Source of the DNA: Siderastrea radians | Taxonomy: Eukaryota > Cnidaria > Anthozoa > Scleractinia > Rhizangiidae | Length of the DNA: 64,000 bases | Assembly (NCBI GenBank): GCA_964017195.1 | Contig: OZ024891.1 | Span: forward strand, 1,390,894 to 1,454,893 | Reading direction: 5' to 3' | In this document: piece by piece, positions 48,341 to 62,392 of the stretch | How the letters are laid out: each line of letters opens with the position of its first letter | Position numbering within the stretch: position 1 is the stretch's first letter | The notes under the pieces: generated by a model | Seen by the model: only the letters and a program-made list of their open reading frames with translations | Database searches by the model: none | What the model was told of the DNA's origin: nothing | Program-made: the position numbers and the translations under genes

Positions 48341-50027
48341 GATAACTAGATAGATAGCCTTATTAAAAGTAAAATCATTGCAGCCCCCGGGCCGGCTGAA
48401 ATGCGACCTACTTTACAATGTAAATATTATTTATTGGTTGTCGCTTAAACGGATTTGAAATTAAAAATTTGGAGAGAGCCTCAAAAGCCCCCTCCTAGGT
48501 CCGGATAGGGTTAAGGGTTAATCAAGTGTTTGTAGCACAAGGGAGTGTATCCATGATACCAGTGCAACGTTCATACAAGTTCAAGTCATTCCGGGTCCCT
48601 CTAGTGGCTCTGTATTCACACTTGGCAGGAAACCGGAAGAAAAGCTCATATCTGTACGGCGTGTTATACTTGTGCGAGTTGACCCCGGTGGCTGTGCGGG
48701 ATCGAGATTCTTATCCCGGTACAAAAGCTCCTACCGGTATCGTGTAAATGCGGTGTAAGTGACTCTTCGTTTCACGTTCCCATTAGTTTTAAACGTTTGG
48801 CCCCAGTTGTTCAAAAGTTGGATAGCGCTATCCACCGGATAAATCACTATCCAGTGGATAAGTGTTAGGGAAACCAATGGCGTTATCCACTGGATGGAGA
48901 TTTATCCGGTGGATAGCGCTATTCAACTTTTGAACAACTGGAGCCTGGCTCTGGTTGTTCAAAGAGCTGATAACTCTATCCACCGGGTGAATCACCGATC
49001 CGGTGGATAACACTTATTCGCTGGATAGCGATTTATCCGGTGGATAGCGTTATCCACCCTTTGAACAACCGGGCCCTGTTCAAGAACGCGACTAACACCG
49101 TCAGGAAAATGGTTTATGCTGAAACGTGACAAATAGTTTTCATTTCTTGCCGGAGTGACATTCGTTCCGATATCAGATAAACACCCCGGCCCCTAAAGAA
49201 ACTCTAAAGGAACTAAGAGTATTACAACTCCCCTTCCCTAACCCTAGAGGGATGTGAGTTTATCGCAAGGTCTCTCCAGCCTAGCACTTTGCTGAGTTTG
49301 TCTAACGGCACGCCGGTATTCATGTATGGAGGGTATGCAACCAGTCCCTAGAGATTCAACGGATGATGTCGTGGCGGCCATGTTGGTGTACCATAACAAA
49401 AGGAACTTTTTGTTTGGTACATTGTACCACTTGTACCATTAATTTGCCATTTTGCAGACAACTGGGAAAACACTGCATTCGTCCGATCTACAAGGGATGC
49501 GTTAACAAATCAAAACGCCTTGTGCTAGCTGCTTTCAAAGCGGAAAAACGTAAATCCATGACATTATAAATTGCTTAGTATCTTAAAATGAATGAAACTC
49601 ACCTTTCTTTCGAATCTTCAACTAACGTTTGATCTCAAACGGCAGATAGTGGAAGAAACAGTGAATTCCTCTGATCAACAGAGGCTCTGGTACACTTCTC
49701 ACCTATGTAGGATGCCTACTTCGGTTCAGTGATTCACTAAGAAATTAAATTGGTTCATTGTTAAGAGACAAAGACATTTCCGTAATAGCAAACAATAAGA
49801 CTGTTTGTCATACTCAACATTCAATGTAAATTTAAATCTTGCATATTTATAAACAATCACTTTTAACCTTATTTGACTGCTGTACCTTTGTAGCTCCGCC
49901 CGCCTCGATTGGCTTCTGTTATTTGCGGGCAGAACCGAACCTTCAATTATCCGTGTTTTATTAGTACTTAATAATTTTTGTATTTAATAATTTATGTATT
50001 TTTGTGAATTTGTGAATAAACTCATCC
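48341..50027. other. Intergenic host DNA with palindromic repeats
   Basis: No supported gene. Around 48803-49078 lie two adjacent foldback units built on GTTGTTCAAAAGTTGGATAG and GGATAAATC/GATTTATCC, so the segment can form large hairpins; this is a MITE-type repeat. Confidence 0.5.
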
Positions 50028-51505
50028 TCGGAGACCCAGGGGCAGCTAGTCGGGACGACGGGATTTTCATGGGCGAAAGTTTACAACAAGAGCGGGAGAG
50101 CCCCTGGGCACTTACTCTTACCGAACGAGTTCCAGAAGCGTTTGAAATCCCGCCTTCTGTTTGGCCAGAAAAATATCAGCGAAGAGGAACAGCCGGGCGA
50201 CTCTCATGTCTTCTTACACGAGGTTGTTTTCGTCATCGAACGCCGTAGTAGCGTGGCCCGTTCAACGGGAACATTTTTGAGGAGAGCTTCAGAAAAAATA
50301 AATAAATAATAAATGAACGAAGTCGAGGAAATCGCAAGCTATAACGTGGCCGCAAGAAAACAAACACTCACCGGGATTTTTTACGGCGGACTTATCGAAG
50401 GTATCGTAAATTTTTGGGTGTCAGTAAAACGCGGGGTCGGGGTCGGGGTCGGGGTCCATTGTTCTTTTGTTTCGTTTTCGGTTTTATGCTTTGGTTAGGG
50501 CAAGATAACAGAAAACGAAACAAAAGAACAATGGACCCCGACCCCGACCCCGACCCCGCGTTTTACTGACACCCTAAATTTTTAGAGCTAGCGACTTCCC
50601 CTTTTCAAGTGTTGCATTAGGCTAATAGCTACTCGAGTAAACGATGTTACTAATTATTTTTCCTTGTTCGTTGAACTACGTCTAAAACTTTCCACGGGAA
50701 TCTCCGATGCACGGGCCACGCAACTATGTCGCTCGAGCGTGGGAACCACAGTTAACCAAAGCGTAATATGAGTGTTTGTATGGAACTGAAATTCGATCGA
50801 AAATACTCGGCGGTTTTCCACTGAAAATGCATTAAAATGGAAATACAGTTTGAAAAACATTACCTGCTATGTGTTTGCTGCGTTTTTATTGCTTTTCCGA
50901 GCTTCTGGAGGCCGATCTGGGCGATTTTCTGCTTAACGGTCGATGCGACGTCATGTCACGTGCTAGAGAGAACTAGTTCTCTCTAGTACGTGACATGGCA
51001 CGCTCGATCAACATAGTTGCGTGGCCCGTGCATCAGAGATGGAAAGTTTCAGACGAAGATCAACGAAGAAGGAGAAATAATTAGTTACATTGGAGAAAGG
51101 GGAAGTCGCTAGCTCTAAAAATTGGCGATACCTTCGATAAGTCCGCCGTGAAAAATTCCCTGTGAGTGTTTGTTTTCTTGCGGCAATGTTATAGTTTGCG
51201 ATTTCCTCGACTTCGTTTATTTATTATTTATTTATTTTTTCTGAAGCTCTCCTCAAAAATGTTCCCGTTGAACGGGCCACGCTACTACGGCGTTCGATGA
51301 GGAAAACAACCTCGTGTAAGAAGACATGAGAGTCGCCCGGCTGTTCCTCTTCGCTGATTGGCCAGAAAATAATCAGAAGGCGGGATTTCAAACGCTTCTG
51401 AAACTCGTTCGGTAGGAGTAAGTGCCCAGGGGCTCTCCCGCTCTTGTTGTGAACTTTTGCCCATGAAATCCCGTCGTCCCGACTAGCTGCCCCTGGGTCT
51501 CCCAG
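50028..51505. mobile_element. Element with ~550-bp inverted arms
   Basis: The left arm starts GGAGACCCAGGGGCAGCTAG and the right arm ends with its complement. Identity extends about 550-700 bp into each side around a centre near 50900. The left arm carries an extra 159-bp MITE (50416-50574). No target duplication could be assigned and no transposase is present. Confidence 0.65.
50416..50574. mobile_element. Foldback MITE with (GGGGTC)n core
   Basis: Ends GGGTGTCAGTAAAACGC and its complement. Both arms carry tandem GGGGTC units. A 9-bp TAAATTTTT flanks both sides (50407-50415 and 50575-50583). The right arm of the host element lacks it and shows the empty site. A 9-bp duplication fits Mutator-like elements. 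Confidence 0.75.
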
Positions 51506-52508
51506 AATGGAATAAACTGAGTTTATTACCATTTCTAAGTACATCATTAAAAGTGTTCTGAGTAATACCGTTCTGTTTCCATTACTCATTGCAGTCTGTA
51601 TGTTAAACAAACTGAAACGTTGCTAATTTGTTTCTTCATTTTATAGTGTTCCCAGTCAACTCAAGAATATATCGACACAAAACACAGAACATTTGTTAAT
51701 TGTTTATTGAAACATTTTTTTTAATCTGTTGTTACTTATCAAATTGGCCCAGGCGTAAATCTGCAGTAAGCCACAAAATTACTGTATTCTGTCTTATCAA
51801 AGGGAGCATTCTGCTTATCTGAACCCCAGTACTACCCCGCGCGCTTTTTAGACTGGTATTTCCCGAGAGCTAACAGACCAGTTTACGGTTGGGTTAAGTA
51901 CTGTGCAGCAGTTTAGCATTTTGCATACAGTAATGTTAGGGTACCTCCGCACGGAAAAACTTCTTAAGTTTGCAAATAGTTTAAATTAACTTCAAAAAAT
52001 TGACAACTGGCATTTTTTACGTGACAAACCGCAAACGTGAAGTTATACTTTAAATGCCTGTTTGGTAGTTATGTGTTTCCAAGACTTTCTGTCTTGTTGT
52101 GCAATTCTTTTTCTACAAGCGTTTACACGTTTGCCAACACAGAAAGGTATTGACAAGGCTAAGGTATATTTTCGCAGACAATCGCATAAATATTTTCTAG
52201 CTATTATTTGGACGAGCATAAACGCCAACTTGATTTGCCAACACGAGCTGACAAAATTTAGTTTACCGTGCAAAGGTACCTCAGTTTAGGTTTACAAATT
52301 TCTGTAAATGTTGTACTATCAGTAACGGCAGACGCATTTCACAAATTGGTCTTAAACATTTAAAACATTTTTCATTTTCTTCTGGGAAAAAGAAGGCACT
52401 AATAACTGTATAAAAAAAGCAATAAAACAGCCAAAATGGAGGAGATACTTCTATGTTGACACCACTTTGCTTAAGTTGAAGTCAAAAGCAATTAAATAAT
52501 TAATTTCG
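51506..52508. other. Intergenic host DNA, no gene seen
   Basis: No coding frame or repeat boundary that I can support. Confidence 0.4.
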
Positions 52509-54530
52509 TTGAAGTAAACTCCACTCTAAAGCGGACTCGCAAAGGATTTCCCTGCTCTGTTCTAATAGTTGACTTTATAAACTAGACCTGGAAGGGTTGG
52601 GGGGGGTCTTTCCTAAGTAACTTTTGTAGGCATATGCCGCTCTCCCTGTTCGCTAGTAATTTTTTTCAGTTTTGATGATATGCCAATAAGAGTTTAGACC
52701 TTACAAGTATCGTATGCATACGGTTAAATAAAATTGAATTCGGTCTAAAATAGTCCAAGGGCAAAGAATTGTGGGCGGAACAACTCCACCCAGTTTTTGG
52801 AGACATGTCACTCCAATCCATACCTAAGGAGATTGGGTTGTTAAACTGATCATTATTTATTTTTATAGTTAGCCTTAAAACATGAGGACTCTTGAGAGAT
52901 TTGTCGTGTCTCATACGTCAGAATACCTTTCTGTAATAAGACTATATGATGTCAACGTTACTGGGTAAGAATTATTACGATGACTGCTAATTGGGCAAGG
53001 TGGTAGCCAAGTTCAAGTTGGCAGTCACAGATTTTTTTACTGGAGTCCAGTTATTTTCAAGTTGGACCAGCATGTACAGTCCTTGTTCTTTTTATTCTTT
53101 ACTGGATCACTTGCTATCTAATGTCGGAAATAATTAGAAAGTTGCTTGTATGCAATTTTAGACAAGCAATATAATTAGGTTGCTCAAGTGATCGACATTA
53201 ATTTACAAATGCGTATCTTCCGCAAGTTCTACCTCGCCGATTACTTCGTCATCAAACCTCCACATAGCAGTCTTTAAAAAGCAAAATCAAAAATAAGAGC
53301 TGATTGCACATGTGGTGTCTTAAAGACTGGAAGCAGAAGGAAGGAAGCTTGCATCACGTGGAACCAAAAGCTCAATCAGCGCAGAGCATTCAGAGTTGAA
53401 AGAGTTAACATAGACGTACGCACCATCTGGCGCGCAAGGGTTAAAGAAGAAGATTGCAGTCTTGAGCTTTAGATTTTCTGTGATAAGAGGAAGCCTCATC
53501 CATTATGCTATAGATGCGATTCGTTCACTAAGTCATCCACTTTTCCGTTCATCTGTAAAAAGCAAGAGGAGTATCATAGCTTAAAGCACTTCAGTTTTAC
53601 TCCTTATATTAGCTTAAGGTAAATTTTGAACTAGTTTTTAACTTAATCTTAGCTCTTTTATGCAAATATTGGAACTATTGGACAGTAATGGAAATAGGGT
53701 TACATAAAAGCTTATTAACCTTTCAAGATTAAGCATTTTTATAGCAACCACTAAGGTAGACAGACTTACAACTTTGATTAAAAGGCAAGCTACAAAAAAA
53801 CAACTTATAACTGGTTTCCATTTGTCGCATTAAAAACAGATTGACATGGGCAGCGATTACAAATAGACATGGACAGTTACATTACATTAAAGTTACAAAT
53901 AGTTAGGTCACCGCAGCCCTACAAAGTGTCTATTCAACGCCAAAGGTTCATGCAAGCAGGAGAGACGCCAAAGAATATACTTAAATGTAAAGGTACTTAA
54001 ACACAAGCGTTCGTGAGCCGACGGAAGTTGAATGTTTCCTTTTTTGGCTTGTTTTTGCTCCTCACAAACGGCCTCTTGTTGTGGTGTCCGGTGACTTGAC
54101 ATCACGTTAAAATGCGTCACAATGAAAACATTCAACTTTCGGCTGCTGTCCCGGCCCTCTCGTGAGCTATGGACGGCTCGCAAGGTATGGCGAAGCTTAA
54201 TCCTATTCAGACCGAGCTTTTGGGGGCTTTCTGGGACCGGGACCACCTGTAACTTTAAAACCGCTCAAGCCTTGGTCACCAAGTTTACCGAGGATAATAT
54301 ACAGTGGAATCCCGATTTTTTGAACCTCCTGGGGAAAAGCAAATTGGTTGGAATCATCGAGGTGTTCGAAAAATCGGGGGTAAAATTACAGTGTTTGACT
54401 GGTGAGGGGAAATCAGTTTTGGTTGGAATTATCGGGAGTTTCAAAAACCGAGGATTCGAGAAATCGGAATTCTACTGTACATGTTTACTGAGGATAATGT
54501 GCATATGTCTTTATTGGATTTTATTGATTT
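52509..54530. repeat. Duplicated block, copy B
   Basis: Second copy of the 46105-48340 block. It lacks the TTAA MITE but contains a different MITE at 54302-54477. It lies just downstream of the last exon seen for the host mucin gene. Confidence 0.7.
54302..54477. mobile_element. Tc1/mariner (pogo-like) MITE in copy B
   Basis: 176 bp starting CAGTGGAATCCCGATTTTTT and ending AAATCGGAATTCTACTG, flanked by TA on both sides. Copy A has the empty site near 48288. The CAGT/ACTG tips and TA duplication fit pogo-type elements. Confidence 0.75.
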
Positions 54531-54732
54531 TGGTTTTATATAATTGGTTTGTCAATCTTGTCCGGTTGATGAGCTGCCATATGGAGCAACGTTTCCTGTC
54601 TAATGAAATAAAATGGCGACAGGAGACCAGAACTGGAACCTTCGACCTTTCGTTCATATCGAAAATCCGACAAGCTAACCACAACCACAACCACCGCTCT
54701 TGCAACATGGAAATAAAACATTGAATACTTAC

Positions 54733-54867
54733 TGGAGTAACATTCGGTCTGTGTCCGTTGGCGTACTGGGCCCGCAACGGTTTGTCCTTTATGTCGGCCT
54801 GTAGTTGCCAATAGCCATCAAAGGCTATTATCTCCTTGCCTGTCGTTTTTTCACGTTTGTACATCAC
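54733..54867 (-). CDS. Mucin/EGF/SEA receptor gene, cytoplasmic exon 7
   Basis: A 45-codon exon between an acceptor (TTTTAACAG, ending 54868) and a donor (GTAAGT, 54732-54727), phase 0 at both ends. It begins V-M-Y-K-R-E-K and contains F-D-G-Y-W-Q-L-Q. It directly follows the transmembrane exon, so it is intracellular. The downstream exons were not located; duplicated repeat DNA begins 200 bp further on. Confidence 0.6.
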
Positions 54868-55373
54868 CTGTTAAAAGAAAACGAAATGAAATAATCGTAC
54901 ACATGAACTGCGGCCCCTCCAAACGTCGGAAAACTCAAAACGTTCAGGCAGAAGCCATTAACGAATAAAACTTTGCAACTGGAAGCGTTTTTGATAACAA
55001 CATTTTCTGCTGGCCGCGGGGCTCAAATTGATTTGTGTGGTTGTCTTTGTTAAGACTAAGCTACAAATTGTGGGGAAAATGTTGCAAAGTACAGACATTA
55101 TTTGCGTGCGTGCTTGAAATTAAAGTGTTTGAGTTTCAAGGCCGTTCTCAACCGTTGCAGTGTCAGCAGTAAATTAATTCAGTGTTTTATCTTTTTACAA
55201 ATTCGAATTTATTACGACTCATGATTAAATAGCAGAACACGTTCCAGGAAGGAAATGAAAGTCTTTTCACTGACATTTCATGCCAACAAAATATGGTATT
55301 ACTCGCAGCACACGAAAATACTTAATGCCTTCTTTATGTCACCTTGAAGGAGGACAATAATACACGTACTCAC

Positions 55374-55468
55374 CACTAAGATGATGATTACCACAACAAG
55401 TATGAGAGCGACTATCGAAGCGACAATCAGTACAATGATCCACGTCTCAAGTTTGGAAGATTCTGTTG
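55374..55468 (-). CDS. Mucin/EGF/SEA receptor gene, transmembrane exon 6
   Basis: A 95-bp exon between acceptor TTTCAG and donor GTGAGT. It encodes E-T-W followed by about 23 hydrophobic residues (I-I-V-L-I-V-A-S-I-V-A-L-I-L-V-V-V), a single membrane span. It enters in phase 1 and exits in phase 0, consistent with the SEA exon before and the cytoplasmic exon after. Confidence 0.75.
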
Positions 55469-56402
<934 letters not shown>

Positions 56403-56753
56403 CTGTTGGAAGAGTAGTGACGGTAGTCACAGTTGGAGTCGTAGGCACAACCTCTCTTGCAGATAACTTGCCTAAAAATAGAAATTCTAGCTCCTTCGTA
56501 CCATTGGCTGTTTGGAACTCTTCAACGATACTGTTATTGGTTACGTTTGATGTAGGCTCAAAGACAAGGTCAAAGTCTACCCCAACACTTCCTCGGAAAA
56601 ATCTAATAATACGGATGGCCACAAAAAAGCGAAATGTTCTCCTGCAAAAGGATTCCAAAATGGCAGTTATCTCGACAATGAGAACACGTGATCTTGGAGA
56701 ATTGATGTCATCGTAGGCAGAGTCGTAAGTCCTCTCTGTGATGGTTACTGTCA
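56403..56753 (-). CDS. Mucin/EGF/SEA receptor gene, SEA-domain exon 5
   Basis: A 351-bp, phase 1-1 exon. The segment F-R-G-S-V-G-V-D-F-D-L-V-F-E followed by V-T-N-N-S-I-V-E-E-F is characteristic of SEA domains, which in mucins are close to the membrane and often autocleaved. The strict G-S-V-V-V-like cleavage site is present only as G-S-V-G-V, so cleavage is uncertain. A Thr-rich stalk (T-T-P-T-V-T-T-V-T-T) ends the exon. Confidence 0.75.
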
Positions 56754-59260
56754 CTAAAAACGTTAGATCAGGATTCTCTAAAAGGCAAAAGGAAACAAAA
56801 AACGATCACTTTTCTGTGCACACAAAGGGTCAAATATTTTCAATAAAACTTTCTTAAAAGTGATTAACATCCCATCGGAGCAGTCCAATATCAAACAGAG
56901 GATAACATAATCAACAAGTGGGTCTTACTTTGTTACATCAGTGTTCAAACAAATTTAATGACTTTAATATATAGATTTAGCCAAGCCTAAAAGCGGAGCA
57001 GCCAAGGAATAAACTGGTGTTCGTTTCTCAAAAGTGGTCCTAAAACTTTTCGGTCCGAAATATATTTCGGGGTTTTTTTGGCTCGTTCGTTTTCGAAAAG
57101 TGTTTCTGAAAAAGCCCGAAAGTGTTCCGAATTGTCTTCTAATATTTTGGGTATCTGTTCTGTAAAACCAAGCTCGAAAGGTCATTCTAGAGGCTGAGCA
57201 TAGCTTGATTTTTTTTTCGGGCATCAAACTGAACACATATTTTACTCAGGAGCCGTCTTGCTTGGTTTTTGCAATGTTTCCATATCCTGTCATGTAACTG
57301 TCAAGGCTTGTCAAATCTCCTTGGATTATTGGCTGTTCGCTTGCATGAACTTGAAACGGCGCTCATTTACAACAAGAAAATAAAACCTAAATGGGTTATC
57401 TTCATCGCGTTCGGATGTTAACAAATAACATGAACTGCCACTATTAGTCTAGTCAAAAATTTATTCTGGCACTTCACCGGCATTTTACCGGAATTACCCG
57501 AAAGAAAGGAATTGGGGGAACTTCGAAGCACCTGTAAATTTTAATTATCGAAGAAATGTCGGGTAGCTTTTAGCGGCCACAAAGAAATTCGAGCACTTTG
57601 AGGAACACACATTACTTACCGGAAAAAAATAGCTTAAGTAACTTTTATATTTCGTTCTCTAACTTGAGACCATCGAGATTCAAAACAAACAAACACCAAA
57701 CATGCGTAACTATATGGCATAAGTTTTGCGGCTGCAAATTGTTCAAAATTCGGGCGCTTTTATGAATGCACAGAACTGTCTTTGAAAGCTTTTCGAATAA
57801 ATTAGGTTTATACCTACAGCTGCTTCGCTTATAGTTTCCAGATAACTTTTATATTTCGTTCTCTAACTAGAGACCATCAAGTTTGAAAACAAACAAACAC
57901 CAAATACGCTTTAAATTATGGCATATATATATACGTTTTGCGAATGCGAAGTAAGCCATATAAAGTTAGCCGCTTTGAGGAACGTACAAAACTGTTTTCG
58001 GAAGCTTTTCGGATGAAATAGCTTTAAACCGACAACTGTCTCACTTAAAAGATTATTAATATTGAAAACTTCCAGGACAAGAAAATCGACAATTGCACGA
58101 AGAGATGGACCCGACAGTCAAAATTGAAAGCAATTATTCGCCGTAATCTCAGAGACGTGATGCTTGTACTGTTGCCTTGCGACTGTGCTTTGACCTACTG
58201 TTATGAATAAACAAACACAAAATAATGGACAGAGAAACCATTTTTGAAAAAGTTTATTCGAAAACCCGTAAGTTTATACTTAAATGCAATTCGCTTTACA
58301 CTTCCAGCATCGTGGGTCCGTCCACGCGAGTGAAATCGGCTGAGCATGGCAAAATATTCAAGACTACATCTGTCACAAATCTGAGCGCGTTTTCTACTAA
58401 ATTTTTAAAGCCAAAAGTAAATGACACACTTCTAATGACATTTCTAAAGACAATTTCCATTTTAAAACGTAATTTCTTTAAAGGTAATACTCAAAATCAT
58501 GTACCTTAAACCCTTTAAAAACTTCACTTACTCGGTTGTGTGTGTTTCAGAACAGGACAAGCTCTCCCTTGTGAAGAAGACAAACTGAAAAATGAAGTCC
58601 TTTGAAGGCAGCTTTCGTAACTTGAACTTTTCGCCTTCCACCAGTATTCTTTTGAACTTTTTCTTTCCATTAACAGATATTACATGTTTTTCCTCAAGTT
58701 TAAAACTTCAGTACTGTCGAACAATCGTTTTGCTAAATAAACTTAAGCTTTTTAAAGAAACCTCTTTTTCAAAAGCGACCATTGTTATGCGATTTCCCGC
58801 CAACAAAACGCCGTTGCCCAAAAGCATCGCGCGATTTCCCGCCAAGAAAAGATGGCATTCTACGTGCGTACGTAGGTACGTACGTAGGCAGACATCATAA
58901 CCAAAATTTCGCGGATCGATAGGTTACCAAATTTGCTTAGCAATGGTGCTCCACAAGCGGGCTTTGCCCGCGGGCTCCGCTATGATGCCCTTTAGTTCGA
59001 GGAAAACCTCTTTTCAAAGAACTGAAATAGGGTAATTGCTATTCCTTTAATGCCCCATTTATCGCACGTAATAAAATTGGTGGTTAACAAATGGCCTTAC
59101 ACACCTTGGTACGGGCTGTTAAATAAATATAAAAGATAATTGAACGAATTTATAAATAATAAACAACTGCCTAGCTTGTATTTCAAAAGAAGGCTAGCTG
59201 TGTTTACACAGATGCGTTAATACCTGCAATAAAATCACAATATAAATGACTTTATCTCAC
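56754..59260 (-). other. Intron of receptor gene, no further exon seen
   Basis: 2.5 kb. Two divergent copies of a roughly 200-bp unit occur near 57640-57790 and 57840-58010 (shared TAACTTTTATATTTCGTTCT). No coding exon recognized. Confidence 0.5.
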
Positions 59261-59374
59261 CTTCTTCGCAGTTCTTTCCTTGAAAACGTCCTGTACATGT
59301 GCATTGGAATGATTGATCTTCCTTTGTACAGGTTCCACCGTTTAAACAAGGGTTGGGATTGCACGCATCGACGA
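59261..59374 (-). CDS. Mucin/EGF/SEA receptor gene, EGF exon 4
   Basis: A 114-bp, phase 1-1 exon encoding one complete EGF module: D-A-C-N-P-N-P-C-L-N-G-G-T-C, then C-T-C-T-G-R-F-Q-G-K-N-C, with six cysteines in EGF spacing. Acceptor AATTCCAG and donor GTGAGA flank it. Confidence 0.85.
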
Positions 59375-59988
59375 CTGGAATTAGAAAAGATGCGAAATGT
59401 TGGCTTGTGCCAAAGAAAAAGATCGATGGATATTCGGCGCATATAGCCCTACTCAATATTATTCCCCTTATGTGTCACTGGTAAACTGTTGAATTATAAA
59501 TTAAAAATTCAGGGCAAGTAGCAATTCAGTTCCCCTTTCTTTAACAGAAGACAACATAAATTTCTTACAGGGGTGCAGTAGAATACATATAGCACCTGAA
59601 AAAAAAACACTCTCTAAGATCTGCTAGAAAAGAACTTAACTCGGAAAATGTTGTAAGACAAACTAATTACAGTGATTTGTCATCTATTGCCGAATGAAGG
59701 ACATATTGCAGGACCCAATTAATGCATTATTTCCTGTGCGTACTTAAGGCCACAAATCAGGATAGTCCTCAAAGGTGCACAAGAGTCGATGCAAGATACT
59801 GAAAACGAAATCAAAACGCCAAGAACATACAACACGAGAGAGCCTTAATTTAGCATTAAAGTAATTATTTCTTGCCTCTCTCTACACTTCAGTTACTAAT
59901 ATAGCTCAAAAACAGATTTTTTTCATCTAAATTGTCTCAATTCTTACTACAAACAACTCTTCAAAGAACTGTTCAAGAGTTGCTGTAC

Positions 59989-60102
59989 CTTTTTCACAAA
60001 GATCTCCAAAAAAGCTACTATTACACCGACAAACAAAACCATTTATTCTGTCGATACATTCTCCACGACCAGAACAAGTGACATTTTCGCATTCATCTAT
60101 AT
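59989..60102 (-). CDS. Mucin/EGF/SEA receptor gene, calcium-binding EGF exon 3
   Basis: A 114-bp, phase 1-1 exon. It encodes I-D-E-C-E-N-V-T-C-S-G-R-G-E-C-I-D and C-R-C-N-S-S-F-F-G-D-L-C, with the D-x-D/N-E-C calcium-binding start completed by the exon junction. Acceptor TTTTTTTTTCAG and donor GTACAG flank it. Confidence 0.8.
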
Positions 60103-60235
60103 CTGAAAAAAAAAACAGAAAACTATGAATAAGAAGTCGTAGTATAGCCCCAAAGAACCTGAAACGTGTAAAATAAAATTTTTACAAAGATAACATAAAG
60201 ATACGGTTAAGTCGCGACAAGAAGAAGTCGCTTAC

Positions 60236-62392
60236 TTGTAGAGCAGCTCACTCCAGTAAATCCAGGCGCACATGATGGGAATACTGTCGGTGACGAAGAT
60301 GTTGGAGCGATCGAGGATGATGCTAACGGTGACTTACTGGGGGATGTAGATAACGACTGACTTGAGGACACACTTGGTGAGACGCTTTGTGATGTAGAAG
60401 CCGAAACGCTGGTCGAGGTGGAGGTCGAGACACTTGGTGAGACGCTGGTTGAAGATGAGGCAGATACACTCGGCGATATGCTGGTAAAGATCGACGACGA
60501 CACAGTTCTTGAGACACTCTGAGATGTGGAGGTCGAGACACTAGCTGATAAATTAGTCGAGGTTGAGGCTGAAACACTTGGCGAAATGCTGGCAGGCGAC
60601 GATGTCGATACACTTTGTGACACGCTTTGTAATGTGGAAGCCGAGACGCTAGCGGAGATGCTAGTCGAGGGCGAGGTGGACACACTCGTTGAGTTACTCG
60701 GCGATATGCTGGTAGAGATCGATGCCAATACGCTTCTTGAGACACTCTGAGATACGGAGGTTGAGACAATAGCTGATACGCTAGTCGAGGTCGAAGCTGA
60801 AACACTTGCCGAAATGCTGGCAGAAGTCGATGTCGATACACTTGGTGACACGCTATCTGAGAAGCTAGCCGAGGGAGAGATCGACACACTCTGTGAGATG
60901 CTGATAGAGGCTGAGACAGAAACACTCGGTGATCTGCTGGTAGAGATCGATGCCGACACACTTCTTGAGACACTCTGAGATGCGGAGGTCGAGACACTAG
61001 CTGATACACTAGTCGAGGTTGAGGCTGAAACACTTGGCGAAATGCTGACAGAAACTGATGTCAACACACCTGTTGAGACGCTTTGCGATCTGGAAGGGGA
61101 GACGCTAGTCGACGCCGAGGTAGACACACTCCGTGAGGCGCTAGTAGATGTCGAGGCAGAGACAATCGACGAAATGCTGGCAGAGATTGATGTCGACACA
61201 CTTCTTGAGACACTCCGAGATGTAGAGGATGAGACTGAATTACTTGGAGAAATACTGGCAGAGGTTGATGTCGACACACTTGGTGGGACGCTTTGTGATG
61301 TGGAAGCCGAGACGGTAGTTGAGATCCTGGTCGAAGCGGAGGTCGAGACACTAGATGACACGCTGGTCGAAGTCGAGGTAGATACACTCGGCGATATGCT
61401 GATAGAGATCGACACCGATGTACGTCTTGAGACACTCTGAGATGTGGAAGTCGAGACGCTAGCTGATACGCTAGTCGATGTCAAGAAGCTTTGCAAAACG
61501 CTTTGTGATGTGGAAGACGAGAAGCTAGCTGAGATGCTAGTCGAGGGAGAAGTGGACACACTCGGTGATATGCTGGTAGAGCTTGATGCCGACACACTTC
61601 TTGAGACACTCTGAGATGTAGAGGTCGAGACACTAGCTGATATGCTAGTCGATGTTGAGGCTGAAACACTTGGCGAAATGCTGAGAGAAACCAATGTCGA
61701 CACATTTGATGAGGCGCTTTGTGATGTGGAAGTCGCGACGCTAGCTGAGATGCTAGTCGAGGGCGATATGGACACACTCGGTGAGACACTCGGCGATATG
61801 CTGGTAGAGATCGATGTCGACACACTTGGTGAGACACTTTGTGATGTGGAAGCTGAGACGCTAGCTGAGACGCTAGTCGAGGGCGATATGGACACACTCG
61901 GTGAGACACTCGGCGATATGCTGGTAGAGATCGATGCCGACACACTTTGTGAGACACTCGTTGAGATACTTGCCGACATACTTGCTGAGACGCTTGGAGA
62001 GTTGGACGCCGAAACACTAGCTGAGACGGTGGTCGATGTGGAGGCCGAGCCACTCCTTGAGACGCTAGTCGAGGTAGAGGCTGAGACACTTGGGGACACG
62101 CTAGCAGAGATAGATGCCGAAACACTTGGAGAGACGCTATGTGACATGGAGACCGACAGACCAGCGGAGACACCTGGTGAGGTCGACGCCGAGACACTTG
62201 CTGAGGTGCTGGTCGAGGTCGATGCTGACGCACTGGGCGAAATGCTGTCAGACATTGATGCTGACACACTTTGCGAGACGCTTTGCGATGTGGAGGCCGA
62301 GACACTAGCTGAAACACTTGGTGAGAAAGTACTCGAAATGCTTGAGACACTTGGCGACATACTGGCAGAGGTTGAACTTGTGTTCTGTGTCT
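60236..62392 (-). CDS. Mucin/EGF/SEA receptor gene, Ser/Thr repeat exon 2
   Basis: A single 2157-bp exon (719 codons, phase 1-1). Almost all of it is [15 protein letters not shown] dipeptide repeats with regular S-P or A-S steps, ideal for dense O-glycosylation, so the product is an extended cell-surface mucin. The last 25 residues form half an EGF-like unit ([10 protein letters not shown]). Acceptor GCTTTTCAG and donor GTAAGC are clear. The same bases read on the plus strand give a long open acidic frame that is an antisense shadow. Internal repeats make copy-number variation likely. Confidence 0.85.

Noticed and set aside
51224..51610. 128-residue frame with L-G-D-P-G-A-A-S
   Set aside because: It lies in the inverted arm of a repeat and is mirrored in the other arm; a typical repeat-derived spurious protein.
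54122..54724. 200-residue plus-strand frame in copy B
   Set aside because: It runs through a repeat and a MITE, overlaps the exon 7 region antisense, and has no domain.
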